A DNA stretch of 20,736 bases from JBAYZQ01 sp041672385 (lineage in GTDB: Bacteria; Spirochaetota; Spirochaetia; Sphaerochaetales; Sphaerochaetaceae): assembly GCA_041672385.1 (NCBI GenBank), contig JBAYZQ010000022.1, positions 1 through 20,736 of the forward strand, read 5' to 3'. The translations under genes were made by a program, and so were the position numbers. The notes beneath the pieces are model-generated. The model made no database searches. It was not told the origin of the DNA and worked only from the letters and a program-made list of their open reading frames with translations. Positions 1 to 7,301 of the stretch are shown here, piece after piece. The first letter of the stretch is position 1; every line of letters begins with the position of its first letter.

Positions 1-561
1 TCCTGAAATCGTACCACCCGTACCAACTCCAGCAATAAAAACATCAACATCACCATCCATTGCTTCCCAAATTTCAGGCCCCGTAGTACTGTAATGTGCT
101 AAAGGATTATTTTTATTTGAAAACTGAGAACAGATAAAACTACCTTCAATACTTTTATTAAGTTCAACTGCCTTATCCAAAGAACCTTTCATACCTAATT
201 TACCTGAAGTCAAAACAATTTTTGCCCCATAGGCTTTTAAAAGACTTTGTCTTTCCTTGCTCATCGTCTCAGGCATTGTAAGAATAACTTGGTATCCTTT
301 GCTTATTCCAATAGCAGCCAATCCAATTCCAGTATTTCCGCTGGTAGCTTCAATTATTGTTCCACCTTTTTTAAGTAATCCCTGTTTCTCTGCTGCTTCA
401 ATCATAAATAAAGCAGGTCTATCTTTTACTGAGCCTGTAAGATTAAACATCTCTAGTTTTCCAAACAAAAATGAGTTTACTTTATAGGCTTCTTTTAATC
501 TATCAATCCTAATTAAAGGAGTATTCCCAACAAGTTGGGTAACATTATTTAAAATATTCAT
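1..561 (-). CDS. cysK: Cysteine synthase (O-acetylserine sulfhydrylase), N-terminal 187 residues, cut by window edge
   Basis: PLP-dependent enzyme that makes L-cysteine from O-acetylserine and sulfide in the cytoplasm. Translating the complement from the ATG at 561 gives an open frame of 187 codons running off the window at base 1. It begins MNILNNVTQLVGNTPLIRI, the usual N-terminus of the CysK/CBS family. The PLP-lysine motif is present as LTGSVKDRPA (family: N-x-x-G-S-x-K-D-R), followed by the phosphate-related loop EATSGNTGIGLA and the late motif GVGTGGTISG at the edge. An AAGGA Shine-Dalgarno lies about 6 nt before the start. The remaining ~40% of the protein is outside the window. The gene seems to be transcribed alone in this direction; upstream lies only a transposase relic. 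CysK versus CysM versus another family member cannot be fully settled from the N-terminal part, but CysK is the closest fit. Confidence 0.93.
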   Translation of the reverse strand, partial: MNILNNVTQLVGNTPLIRIDRLKEAYKVNSFLFGKLEMFNLTGSVKDRPALFMIEAAEKQGLLKKGGTIIEATSGNTGIGLAAIGISKGYQVILTMPETMSKERQSLLKAYGAKIVLTSGKLGMKGSLDKAVELNKSIEGSFICSQFSNKNNPLAHYSTTGPEIWEAMDGDVDVFIAGVGTGGTISG

Positions 562-768
562 TTTTTATTCCTTATATTTAATAAAGATATTGTTTTTATT
601 ATTGTAAGGCAAGTATAAGTGTAAAAAATGGTCCAAATAAATTTTAATATTTGGTAACTGAAATTAAATTTTTATTCCTTACCTACATATGATAGAAAGA
701 TTTACCCTTTCTCATAGACTAAAGCTTTTCTATCTTCCTTTTTGCATTCTCAAGCCTAGAGTGCTATT

Positions 769-1151
769 TTAGCTTCTTTTTATAAGATATACTATTTCAT
801 TAACAAGAATCCTATCATACCCAAGTTTAGTTTGTAATCCTTTACTAGAAGCCTTAAAATCTGCATCCCTTTAAAGCATAATCCGCGTTGTATTCCTTTT
901 CTTTTGTTAAGTCAGTCTTTAATTGTTCAACTATCCCTCTTTTAATCTCTCTACTTATGGTTCTTTTAGATTTTGATAGTATTTGTGCTAACAATATTGA
1001 GGACTCCTTGTCTTTGAATAACCATTTGAACCACAGTAATAATATTGTAATAATAATCTCTCTTCCCATGTAAAATGGACTTTTTAGGTTTTTAGCAAAC
1101 TTAATATTAGCAGAGTTTTTTGGGACTTTCTTTATATTTTTTCGTGGACAT
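769..1151 (-). pseudogene. IS30-family transposase remnant, N-terminal part, at least two frameshifts
   Basis: Pieces of one IS30-type transposase N-terminus can be read in different frames of the minus strand. A candidate original start is the ATG at 1151 (MSTKKYKESPK, then a stop). The frame from 1077 reads HFTWEERLLLQYYY…SKTRSPQ. A second frame continues it with LLAQILSKSKRTISREIKRG (the helix-turn-helix, about 994-935) and KEKEYNADYA. A third frame, from about 865, reads DADFKASSKGLQTKLGYDR and on to LIKRS before a stop at 769-771. Order and spacing match the amino-terminal DNA-binding region of IS30-family transposases (H-T-x-x-E-R, then T-I-S-R-E-I-K-R). The switches near 1000 and near 862 each fit a small indel. 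No DDE catalytic domain is visible afterwards, so the relic is truncated as well as frameshifted. Terminal inverted repeats were not found by eye. It is very unlikely to be active. Confidence 0.72.
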
Positions 1152-1196
1152 TTTATTATGCCGGTCACACGCATCTTCTTAGCCTAGAGGTTTTTA

Positions 1197-1225
1197 TTGA
1201 CGTAGCAGTTGAGGTCTGTTATCAT
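1197..1225 (+). promoter_or_regulatory. Predicted sigma-70-type promoter of the lipoprotein gene
   Basis: TTGACG (1197-1202) is followed by a 17-nt spacer and TATCAT (1220-1225); each hexamer matches the consensus at 5 of 6 positions. Initiation near 1232 would give a leader of about 53 nt. The site lies at the right border of the IS30 relic. Confidence 0.55.
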
Positions 1226-1284
1226 TTATATAAATAAATTTTATTTTTTCTCTATTATTTGAAAGGACCTTAAGGGAGGGTTTA

Positions 1285-2658
1285 ATGAAAAAGAATTTTT
1301 TGCGTCTAACTGTTATACTGGGAGTATTATTGTTAATGAGTAGTTGTGCATCAATGTTAGCATCTATGGATTTAAAAAGTGCTCAAAAAAAAGCTACAGA
1401 ACATGAGTACTCCGAAGCTATAAATTTGGCAGTATCTGCTTTAGCTCGTAGTGAAGGTGAAAATACTGAAGCGGCTGATCTTATTTTAGAAATAGTAAAT
1501 CAAGGTGATGTTTATTATAATGCTTTAGTTAAACAATATCGTCAACCAAACCAAGATAATGCCACAGCTAGAATTTATCGGGCATATGAGGCACTAGCAG
1601 AAATGTACAATGTAGTTTCTAAAAATAATCTTGATAACTTCACTGCGGGTGGAATGAATTATAGTGTGAAAATTAAAGATTATACCACTGAACTAGACAC
1701 AGCTAGAGAGGATGCTGGTAAAACATACTATGATGCAGCTGTTCGTAAGATGGGTGAAGGTACTTTAGCTGAATATAGAACGGCATATGCTAATCTTAAT
1801 TTTGTCAGATCTATTTATGCCAACAAAGTAATTCCTTTTAATGATATTGATAGCAGAATGAAAGAAGCTAAAAGTAAAGGTACCATTGATATTTATATAG
1901 TTGTTGCTAATGATCTAGATTTTAGCGTTAGTGAAGTTTCTATGGGACAGTCAATTAAAGAAGCTTTTAATTTCAATTCGGATTGGGTAGAAGGCCATTA
2001 TGGACTTAAAGTTGATATGGCATATAGTGCTTGGGAATTGGCTAATGCAGGACAAAATTTCTTGGATTCTAAAACAGGAACAATGAAAAGTAGCAAAGGT
2101 GTTATAGACTTTGGACGGGAAGTTGGTGCCGATATTGTAATTTACGCCTCTTTTGATGGTTTAAAAAGTGATGAAATCAAAGTCACTAACCATACTGATA
2201 AATTTAGTGGAACAAGCTCTGAAGGTGTAGAATATGTGTTGGATTTAGATTGGAGTAGATCTTCCAAACAAACTAGTCTTAATTATAGTTATTATGTTGT
2301 AGATGTAAATGCAAACAAAACTCTTGCAGAATTTAAAGATAAGACAATAACACGCGATATTGTTTTTTATACTGGAACATATACTATTACCCCAGATATA
2401 TGGAGCGTAGTAACAATAAAGAATTTTGCCGAACTTCTAAATATCAAAGATATTGTAGACTATCGTTATGTTAATTTTGGGAATAACGGCTGGGCTTATA
2501 GAACTAATTATTCATCTTCTGACTTAGAATTGAGAGATAAAGAATTCTTTGATAAAGGTATGCAAATATTTAAAGATAACGCTCAAGGTGAAGTAGAGTA
2601 TATGGCTATAACAGGTATAAAGAAGGCTATTTCAGCTGCAATTGCTGATTATGTATAA
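1285..2658 (+). CDS. Predicted lipoprotein of unknown function (457 aa)
   Basis: I do not recognise the family. The start is well supported by AGGGAGG 5 nt before the ATG. Residues 1-20 form a signal peptide (MKKNFLRLTV, a hydrophobic core, then MSSC) with the likely lipid-modified Cys at 21, a relaxed lipobox of the kind common in spirochaetes. Residues about 30-190 are Ala/Glu/Tyr-rich and look helical (for example AQKKATEHEYSEAINLAVSA, then AYEALAEMYN), resembling TPR-like helical repeats. The remainder (about 195-457) looks mixed alpha/beta, with DIYIVVANDLDFSV and ADIVIYASFDG, and a stretch reading YSYYVVDVNANKTLAEF, which recalls lipoproteins that carry a repeat region plus an envelope-associated domain. 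It is likely anchored to a membrane facing the periplasm. It stands alone: relic and promoter upstream, terminator downstream. Codon use looks like the neighbours. Confidence 0.85.
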   Translation: MKKNFLRLTVILGVLLLMSSCASMLASMDLKSAQKKATEHEYSEAINLAVSALARSEGENTEAADLILEIVNQGDVYYNALVKQYRQPNQDNATARIYRAYEALAEMYNVVSKNNLDNFTAGGMNYSVKIKDYTTELDTAREDAGKTYYDAAVRKMGEGTLAEYRTAYANLNFVRSIYANKVIPFNDIDSRMKEAKSKGTIDIYIVVANDLDFSVSEVSMGQSIKEAFNFNSDWVEGHYGLKVDMAYSAWELANAGQNFLDSKTGTMKSSKGVIDFGREVGADIVIYASFDGLKSDEIKVTNHTDKFSGTSSEGVEYVLDLDWSRSSKQTSLNYSYYVVDVNANKTLAEFKDKTITRDIVFYTGTYTITPDIWSVVTIKNFAELLNIKDIVDYRYVNFGNNGWAYRTNYSSSDLELRDKEFFDKGMQIFKDNAQGEVEYMAITGIKKAISAAIADYV

Positions 2659-2681
2659 AAGAAATTAAGCAATTTTTATTT

Positions 2682-2713
2682 AAGACAGTCTATTAGTTAG
2701 GCTGTCTTTTTTA
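2682..2713 (+). terminator. Rho-independent terminator after the lipoprotein gene
   Basis: AAGACAGTC pairs with GGCTGTCTT (9 bp, one G·T pair) around the loop TATTAGTTA, followed by a T-run. It starts 23 nt after the stop codon. Confidence 0.8.
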
Positions 2714-2741
2714 TGATTCAAATAACTTTCAGTTTGAATTT

Positions 2742-2770
2742 AAAAAAAAGCTCCCATTAAAAATGGAAGC
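2742..2770 (-). terminator. Rho-independent terminator of tRNA-Cys
   Basis: Read on the minus strand, GCTTCCATT pairs with AATGGGAGC (9 bp, one G·T pair) across a 3-nt loop, followed by eight Ts. It begins 8 nt past the tRNA discriminator base. Confidence 0.8.
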
Positions 2771-2778
2771 AAAAGATT

Positions 2779-2851
2779 AGGTGCCGAGCGGATTCGAACC
2801 GCTGAAAGACGGTTTTGCAGACCGTTCCCTTAACCACTTGGGTACAGCACC
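2779..2851 (-). tRNA. tRNA-Cys (anticodon GCA)
   Basis: The minus strand folds into a complete 73-nt cloverleaf. The acceptor GGTGCTG pairs with CGGCACC (one T·G pair). The D stem is CCC/GGG. The anticodon stem is ACGGT/ACCGT with loop CTGCAAA, giving anticodon GCA. The T stem is AGCGG/CCGCT with loop TTCGAAT. The discriminator is T, the base expected for cysteine tRNAs and a main identity element for cysteinyl-tRNA synthetase. The 3' CCA is not encoded, so it must be added after transcription. It is a single tRNA with its own promoter and terminator, not part of a cluster. Confidence 0.97.
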
Positions 2852-2865
2852 ATTAGACTTAATAG

Positions 2866-2894
2866 AAAATAACAGAAAATTTCTTTTTTATCAA
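2866..2894 (-). promoter_or_regulatory. Predicted promoter of tRNA-Cys
   Basis: On the minus strand, TTGATA (2894-2889), a 17-nt spacer, and TATTTT (2871-2866). The expected start is about 8 nt before the mature tRNA 5' end. Confidence 0.5.
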
Positions 2895-2934
2895 GAGCAA
2901 AGCACCTTGTTTTTTTTAGTGTTATATAAGAAAA

Positions 2935-2940
2935 TATAAT
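2935..2940 (+). promoter_or_regulatory. Possible -10 element of the alpha-galactosidase gene
   Basis: A perfect TATAAT lies 32 nt before the start codon. Only a run of Ts is found at the -35 distance, so support is partial. No operator is obvious. Confidence 0.35.
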
Positions 2941-2972
2941 TTGATTGAAATATCTTAACTTAATGAGGGAAA

Positions 2973-5399
2973 ATGATGATAACAATTCAAAATAATGTTT
3001 TCTGTCTTGATACAAGGAAAACTTCTTATTGGTTTAGATTGACTGAAACTGGTCATCTTGAACATCTTCATTATGGAAAAAAACTTAAAGCCTCCCCTGA
3101 GTTGGATCCTCTCATTGATAAACATTCATTACCCATGGGAAACCTTATTTCCTATGATGAAGAACATAAATCTCTTAATATGGATAACCTCTGTCTTGAA
3201 ACAAGTTCCCCAGACAAAGGAGATAACCGTGAAAGTGCCATTATTGTTGAATATGGCCAACGAGGGACTCGAAGTCTTGATTTCTTATATAAAACCCATC
3301 GTATTTTTCCGGGTAAACCAAGAACCTTTAGTGGCTTACCAGAAAGTTATGGACAAAAAGAAAACTGTTCAACCCTTGAAATAACTTTAATTGATCGTGT
3401 TTTCCCTTTTCAACTAGTACTTTATTATACAGTTTTTGACAGCTGTAACGTCATAGCAAAACATTCAGTCTTTATTAATAATTCTCAAAACCCAGTACTG
3501 CTAAAAAAAATAGCTTCGTCTCAGTTAGATTTCTTTGAAGGCGATTTTAACCTTGTTTCTTTTGATGGTGCTTGGGCAAGAGAAAGAATTAAACACATAA
3601 GGAAAATTGAAAGCGGTATTACAATTCTGGATTCAAAAACCGGAGTTAGTGGAAGTTCTCATAATCCTTGTTTTTATCTTACAAAAGATCAAACTACTAG
3701 TAATTACGGTGATTGTTATGGTTTCAATCTAATATATAGTGGAAATCACCAAGAATTAGTGGAGAAAACTCCTTTTAATAAAATTAGAGTATTGACAGGT
3801 CTAAACCCAGCTACCTTTAGTTGGAGATTAGACACCGGAGAAAGATTTCAAACTCCTGAAGCAGTTTTAACCTTCTCTTCAGAGGGAACAAATAAAGCTA
3901 GTAATAATTTTCATAACTTTGTAAATGATCATATTGTTCGAGGTTATTGGAAACTTAGACAAAGACCAATTCCAATAAACAACTGGGAAGCAACCTATTT
4001 TGATTTTAATGAAAAAAAACTTGAAAAATTAGCAGTTGAAGCTAAAAAGCTTGGATTAGAATTATTTGTTTTGGACGATGGATGGTTTGGAACTAGGGAT
4101 GATGATACAACCAGTCTTGGAGATTGGTTTGTAAACACAAAGAAATTACCGTCAGGCCTGAGAGGTTTCAGCGAAAGAATTCATGGACTTGGACTTATGT
4201 TTGGACTTTGGGTAGAGCCAGAAATGGTAAGTAAGGATAGTTTCTTACAAAAGAAACATCCAGATTGGTTAATACAAGTCCCTTCAAGACCTGCAAGTCC
4301 AGGAAGAAACCAGTTCATCCTTGATTTATCAAGAATAGAAGTTCAAGAATACTTAATTGAAACGCTTACTACAGTTTTTCAAAACGGACAAGTTGACTAT
4401 GTAAAATGGGACATGAATAGGACGTTTAGTGATATTTATTCCATGAATGGTTATCATCATAACGAATTTAACCATCGATATGTTCTTGGTCTTTATGAAG
4501 TATTAAAAAATCTTACCGAAAAATTTCCAAAGGTTCTTTTTGAATCATGCTCCTCCGGAGGGAATAGATTTGACCTAGGAATGCTCTGTTATATGCCACA
4601 AACCTGGTCCAGTGATAATACAGACGCTTACTGTAGAACAAAAATTCAAGATGGAACAAGCTATGGTTATCCACAATCTTCCTCCTCGAACCATGTTTCA
4701 TCGTCTCCTAATCATCAAACTTTAAGAAAAAGTAGTATGGAATCCAGATTTAATGTAGCTTCTTTCGGAATACTTGGTTATGAACTTGATTTAACCTCTT
4801 TGTCTACTCTTAGAAAAAAGACAATTAAGAGTCAAGTAGAGTTTTATAAAACCTATCGATCTTTACTTCAATTTGGAAATTTCAATAGAATAGATACTTC
4901 TGATAATAAATGCCAATGGGTAGTTTCTAATCATGATAAAAGCCTATTAATAGTACTCGATTTCCAAACTTTAAATGAAGCAAATGCTCCAAGTGATATC
5001 TTAAAAGTATCAGAAGTAAATCCTGATTTCACCTATCTTTTGATTCCTAGGGATCAACGTATTAACTTTAGAACTTTTGGTAATTTGATAAATATGATTA
5101 GTCCTATTGCAATAAAAAATGAAGGAATGGTACAGAAAATACTCGATGATAAATATGCATTTTCAAGCGAAATAGAAAGTTATCTTGTAAATGGAGATGT
5201 CCTTTCCTACGCAGGAATTAAATTAAACCAAAGATTCTCGGGAACTGGATTTGATGCTTCAACAAGAGTAATGTCAGACTTTGGTTCGAGACTTTATATA
5301 ATTAAAAAGGTTAATGAAGAAGAAATACACTCTTATTTGAAAAATAAAGTAAAAAATTTAGAGAACATAAAAAAAAGCACCAGTTATGAGAAAAACTGA
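2973..5399 (+). CDS. Alpha-galactosidase, glycoside hydrolase family 36
   Basis: Hydrolyses terminal alpha-1,6-galactose from melibiose, raffinose and related sugars. No signal peptide is seen, so it should act in the cytoplasm on imported sugar. GH36 marks are in order: an N-terminal beta-sandwich (about 1-330), then the TIM barrel with VLDDGWFGTRDDD (about 366-378), GLWVEPEMVS, DYVKWDMNR with nucleophile D480, ESCSSGGNRFDLGML, and QTWSSDNTDA with acid/base D548. A C-terminal beta domain ends near SRLYIIKK, followed by about 30 charged residues. At 808 aa it is longer than the usual ~730; the extra length lies in the C-terminal domain (about 640-780) and the tail. GAGGG precedes the paired ATG-ATG start; the second ATG (2976) is equally possible. 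The gene is monocistronic, and its 3' end overlaps a terminator. A GPH-family sugar symporter about 11 kb away is a possible partner. Substrate specificity beyond alpha-galactosides cannot be read from sequence. Confidence 0.93.
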   Translation: MMITIQNNVFCLDTRKTSYWFRLTETGHLEHLHYGKKLKASPELDPLIDKHSLPMGNLISYDEEHKSLNMDNLCLETSSPDKGDNRESAIIVEYGQRGTRSLDFLYKTHRIFPGKPRTFSGLPESYGQKENCSTLEITLIDRVFPFQLVLYYTVFDSCNVIAKHSVFINNSQNPVLLKKIASSQLDFFEGDFNLVSFDGAWARERIKHIRKIESGITILDSKTGVSGSSHNPCFYLTKDQTTSNYGDCYGFNLIYSGNHQELVEKTPFNKIRVLTGLNPATFSWRLDTGERFQTPEAVLTFSSEGTNKASNNFHNFVNDHIVRGYWKLRQRPIPINNWEATYFDFNEKKLEKLAVEAKKLGLELFVLDDGWFGTRDDDTTSLGDWFVNTKKLPSGLRGFSERIHGLGLMFGLWVEPEMVSKDSFLQKKHPDWLIQVPSRPASPGRNQFILDLSRIEVQEYLIETLTTVFQNGQVDYVKWDMNRTFSDIYSMNGYHHNEFNHRYVLGLYEVLKNLTEKFPKVLFESCSSGGNRFDLGMLCYMPQTWSSDNTDAYCRTKIQDGTSYGYPQSSSSNHVSSSPNHQTLRKSSMESRFNVASFGILGYELDLTSLSTLRKKTIKSQVEFYKTYRSLLQFGNFNRIDTSDNKCQWVVSNHDKSLLIVLDFQTLNEANAPSDILKVSEVNPDFTYLLIPRDQRINFRTFGNLINMISPIAIKNEGMVQKILDDKYAFSSEIESYLVNGDVLSYAGIKLNQRFSGTGFDASTRVMSDFGSRLYIIKKVNEEEIHSYLKNKVKNLENIKKSTSYEKN

Positions 5400-5405
5400 T
5401 GCTCT
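5368..5405. terminator. Bidirectional terminator embedded in the 3' end of the alpha-galactosidase gene
   Basis: AGCACCAGTT (5376-5385) pairs with AACTGATGCT (5394-5403), 9 of 10 bp with one C·A mismatch. On the minus strand the hairpin is followed by eight Ts, so it should stop the convergent Nudix-SIMPL transcript strongly. On the plus strand the tail (CTTTAAAAAC) is weak. The alpha-galactosidase stop codon (5397-5399) lies inside the 3' arm. Confidence 0.65.
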
Positions 5406-5424
5406 TTAAAAACTTTTCTAATAT

Positions 5425-6174
5425 TTAGATTGCTTGATAAACTACATTTATCGAAACAGAAATTTCAATTTGCCCCGAAGGTGCCTGTGTTAAAGGAATT
5501 GAACTTTCCGCAGATTTGCTTTCCATCAACATTGCAGTAGGTGCAACCATACTTCTATAACTACTGGTATTAAAAGAACCTTCACTTATTTGAAGAGGAG
5601 TTTTTAAAATCATTCCAGCAGTTTGTGCATAAATTTCAGCTTTCTCTTTAGCATCTTTTAGGGCCTTCATTCTAGCTTCTGAATAACCTTCACTCTTGTC
5701 ATCTTTATCAAAGTTAACAGAATTAAAGGAAAGACCAGTAATGTTTTGACCGATGGTTGTAACTAACTCATCAAATTTTTCTATTGTTTTCATCTTTACG
5801 TTTATTGATTGGGTTGCTCTTTCGCCTTCAAATTCTTGTTTCCCATCAACCCAGTTATATTCAGTATTGAAGGATAAATTTGTAGTTTTTATATCTTTGC
5901 TGTCAATATCGAAAGCATCAAGTATTTCAAATACTTTTGCAATTTTTTTATTGGCCATAATTTGAGCTTCTCCTGTGGTAGGAGCAATTTCACTGATTCT
6001 TATAGAAAAATTAACAACATCAGGGTCAACAGTTACTACGCCTTCACCTGATACTGTAATTAGACAATTTTCAACTTTTTGGTTATCCAATTCAGAACTT
6101 GACTGGCAACTTGAAAAAGCTAATAAAACAATCAAACCTAAAATTATTAAAACACCTAATCCTTTTTTATTCAT
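5425..6174 (-). CDS. SIMPL-domain (DUF541/YggE-like) lipoprotein
   Basis: 249 aa. Residues 1-22 are a signal peptide ending FSSC, with lipidated Cys at 23 (relaxed, spirochaete-like lipobox), so it is likely membrane-anchored on the periplasmic side. Residues about 37-249 match the SIMPL/DUF541 fold: ITVSGEGVVTVDPDVVNF near the start, then the helical stretch AQIMANKKIAKVFEIL, the motif SARMKALKDAKEKAEIYA in variant form (EARMKALKDAKEKAEIYA), and a final beta strand QIEISVSINVVYQ. The family is widespread in Gram-negative envelopes; some members are linked to oxidative stress, but no enzymatic activity is firmly established. The start has AAAGGAG 7-8 nt upstream. It lies 13 nt after the Nudix gene and is presumably co-transcribed with it. 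The pair may be chance neighbours rather than partners. Confidence 0.88.
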   Translation of the reverse strand: MNKKGLGVLIILGLIVLLAFSSCQSSSELDNQKVENCLITVSGEGVVTVDPDVVNFSIRISEIAPTTGEAQIMANKKIAKVFEILDAFDIDSKDIKTTNLSFNTEYNWVDGKQEFEGERATQSINVKMKTIEKFDELVTTIGQNITGLSFNSVNFDKDDKSEGYSEARMKALKDAKEKAEIYAQTAGMILKTPLQISEGSFNTSSYRSMVAPTAMLMESKSAESSIPLTQAPSGQIEISVSINVVYQAI

Positions 6175-6187
6175 AAGAAAATCTCCT

Positions 6188-6796
6188 TTACTTCATTTGG
6201 TCTCTAAGATAGTATCCTAAAGCAGTCATCATTACCCCATTATCAAAAGGTCTTTGCCCCATCTGTTCAATGGCCTTTTTAACAGGAATTACGACTACAT
6301 CAATTTGTTCATTAGGATCAAGATTCTGTTTTTGAACGAGTTCCAAATCACTCATCAATAGAAAATTTGCTGTATTATTCATAAAAGCTGAATTGGGACA
6401 AGGCGAACCTAAAAGGCGAATATTTTGAGCTTTTATTCCAGTTTCCTCAAGTAATTCTCTTGCAGCAGCTTTTTCAGGTTTTTCTCCTTTTTCTATTAAA
6501 CCTGCTGGAAATTCGACTGTAACCCTTCCACTTCCATGTCTAAATTGTTTTTCCATAATAAAATATTGCTCATTATCATCACCAGTAAATATAGGAATCA
6601 TAGTCACCCAATCAGGGCTATTAAGACTTACAAAATGTCCCTTTCTTCCGTCTGTTGACTCTCTTAAAGACATCTCAACCTTAAAAATCTTACAATCAGC
6701 TATTTCTTTTCTTTCAATTTCTTTCCATTTTAAATGATCTTCATTCTTATTATTTGAATAAAGATTAAATGTTTTTTCTGTTATCTTTGACATCAT
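6188..6796 (-). CDS. Nudix hydrolase, probably ADP-ribose pyrophosphatase type
   Basis: 202 aa. The Nudix box (G-x5-E-x7-R-E-U-x-E-E-x-G-U) is complete: G99, E105, R113-E114, E117-E118, G120-I121 (AARELLEETGI). The upstream EFPAGLIEKGE and the N-terminal beta region resemble ADP-ribose pyrophosphatases (NudF/YqkG-like), which cleave ADP-ribose to AMP and ribose-5-phosphate; the substrate is an inference. No signal peptide: cytoplasmic. Two ATGs in tandem lie at 6796 and 6793. The Shine-Dalgarno GAGGT is 1 nt from the first and 4 nt from the second, so the second (201 aa) is the likelier start. It is first in a two-gene transcript with the SIMPL lipoprotein. Confidence 0.9.
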   Translation of the reverse strand: MMSKITEKTFNLYSNNKNEDHLKWKEIERKEIADCKIFKVEMSLRESTDGRKGHFVSLNSPDWVTMIPIFTGDDNEQYFIMEKQFRHGSGRVTVEFPAGLIEKGEKPEKAAARELLEETGIKAQNIRLLGSPCPNSAFMNNTANFLLMSDLELVQKQNLDPNEQIDVVVIPVKKAIEQMGQRPFDNGVMMTALGYYLRDQMK

Positions 6797-6933
6797 TACC
6801 TCTAAAACAAGTTCTTTGTATAAAGATTACAATAATTTAAAAGAATATACAAACATTTAACCAAAACTAAGCTTTTAATTAAACATTAAAATAAAACTGT
6901 TAATTCAAATAATAGTTTTTCACTTACTTTTAC

Positions 6934-6962
6934 TTGAACACTTTTTAGCTAATATATATATT
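6934..6962 (+). promoter_or_regulatory. Predicted promoter of the oadGAB operon
   Basis: TTGAAC (6934-6939), a 17-nt spacer, TATATT (6957-6962). Initiation near 6969 gives a leader of about 48 nt ahead of the oadG ribosome binding site. Confidence 0.55.
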
Positions 6963-6978
6963 GTAGTAAGCGTTAAAC

Positions 6979-6992
6979 GACTTATTTAAGTC
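6979..6992. promoter_or_regulatory. Inverted repeat in the oadGAB leader, possible operator or small hairpin
   Basis: GACTTA-TT-TAAGTC, perfect 6-bp arms, about 10 nt after the predicted transcription start. It is short enough to be chance in AT-rich DNA, but the position suits a repressor site. Confidence 0.3.
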
Positions 6993-7016
6993 TCGCAATA
7001 CATTCTAGGAGAAAAT

Positions 7017-7283
7017 ATGAGTAACTTATCCCAGCTACCAGCAGATATGCTGTCAGCCCAAATTGGAAATGGTTTTATTTTAATGGGGCTCGGCGTTGGT
7101 ATTGTTTTCTTGTTTCTTATTATTTTGGTTTTTGCCTCAAAAGGTTTATCGTCATTAGTAAGGAAATTCGCCCCAGCAGAAACTCCAAACCCTATTGGAA
7201 GAACTGCAAATCCTGTTATTCAAAATCAGGATCAAGAAATTGCAGCAGCTATCGTTGCCGCTGTAGCACAAACAAAGAAATAA
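7017..7283 (+). CDS. oadG: Sodium-pump decarboxylase gamma subunit
   Basis: 88 aa, the usual size for the gamma subunit. One transmembrane helix is clear at about residues 17-41 (GFILMGLGVGIVFLFLIILV), followed by a short cytoplasmic part. The Ala/Gln-rich C-terminus (QEIAAAIVAAVAQ) is typical of OadG/PCC-delta-like proteins, in which the tail contacts the alpha subunit. In known systems gamma stabilises the complex and joins the membrane beta subunit to the carboxyltransferase. The start has AGGAG 6 nt upstream. It is first gene of the operon, with oadA 18 nt downstream. Confidence 0.88.
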   Translation: MSNLSQLPADMLSAQIGNGFILMGLGVGIVFLFLIILVFASKGLSSLVRKFAPAETPNPIGRTANPVIQNQDQEIAAAIVAAVAQTKK

Positions 7284-7301
7284 CCCCGGAGGTTCAATTT
7301 A

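Larger units (their letters stand above)
562..1284. other. 723-bp stretch without an intact gene; contains an IS30 relic and flanking promoters
   Basis: No intact gene is seen. About half the stretch is a frameshifted IS30-family transposase on the minus strand (annotated separately). The left part (562-750) is very AT-rich and should hold the cysK promoter; a possible TTGCCT/TATCTT pair with a 17-nt spacer is readable on the minus strand, but it is weak. The right part (1190-1284) holds the promoter and ribosome binding site of the downstream lipoprotein gene. A 9-bp direct repeat, AGCCTAGAG, occurs at 753-761 and 1181-1189, bracketing the relic. I see no tRNA, riboswitch or array here. Confidence 0.6.

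Noticed and set aside
257..487. Open frame on the plus strand, 76 codons
   Set aside because: Lies antisense within the clear cysteine synthase frame; no ribosome binding site or family resemblance.
562..660. Riboswitch (SAM or T-box type) upstream of cysK
   Set aside because: The leader is short, very AT-rich and lacks T-box sequence, S-box core or a terminator hairpin.
888..1073. Open frame on the plus strand within the transposase relic
   Set aside because: Antisense shadow of the IS30 remnant; the meaningful sequence is on the minus strand.
2830..3015. Minus-strand frame starting inside the alpha-galactosidase gene and running into tRNA-Cys
   Set aside because: Overlaps a certain tRNA and another gene; no family resemblance.
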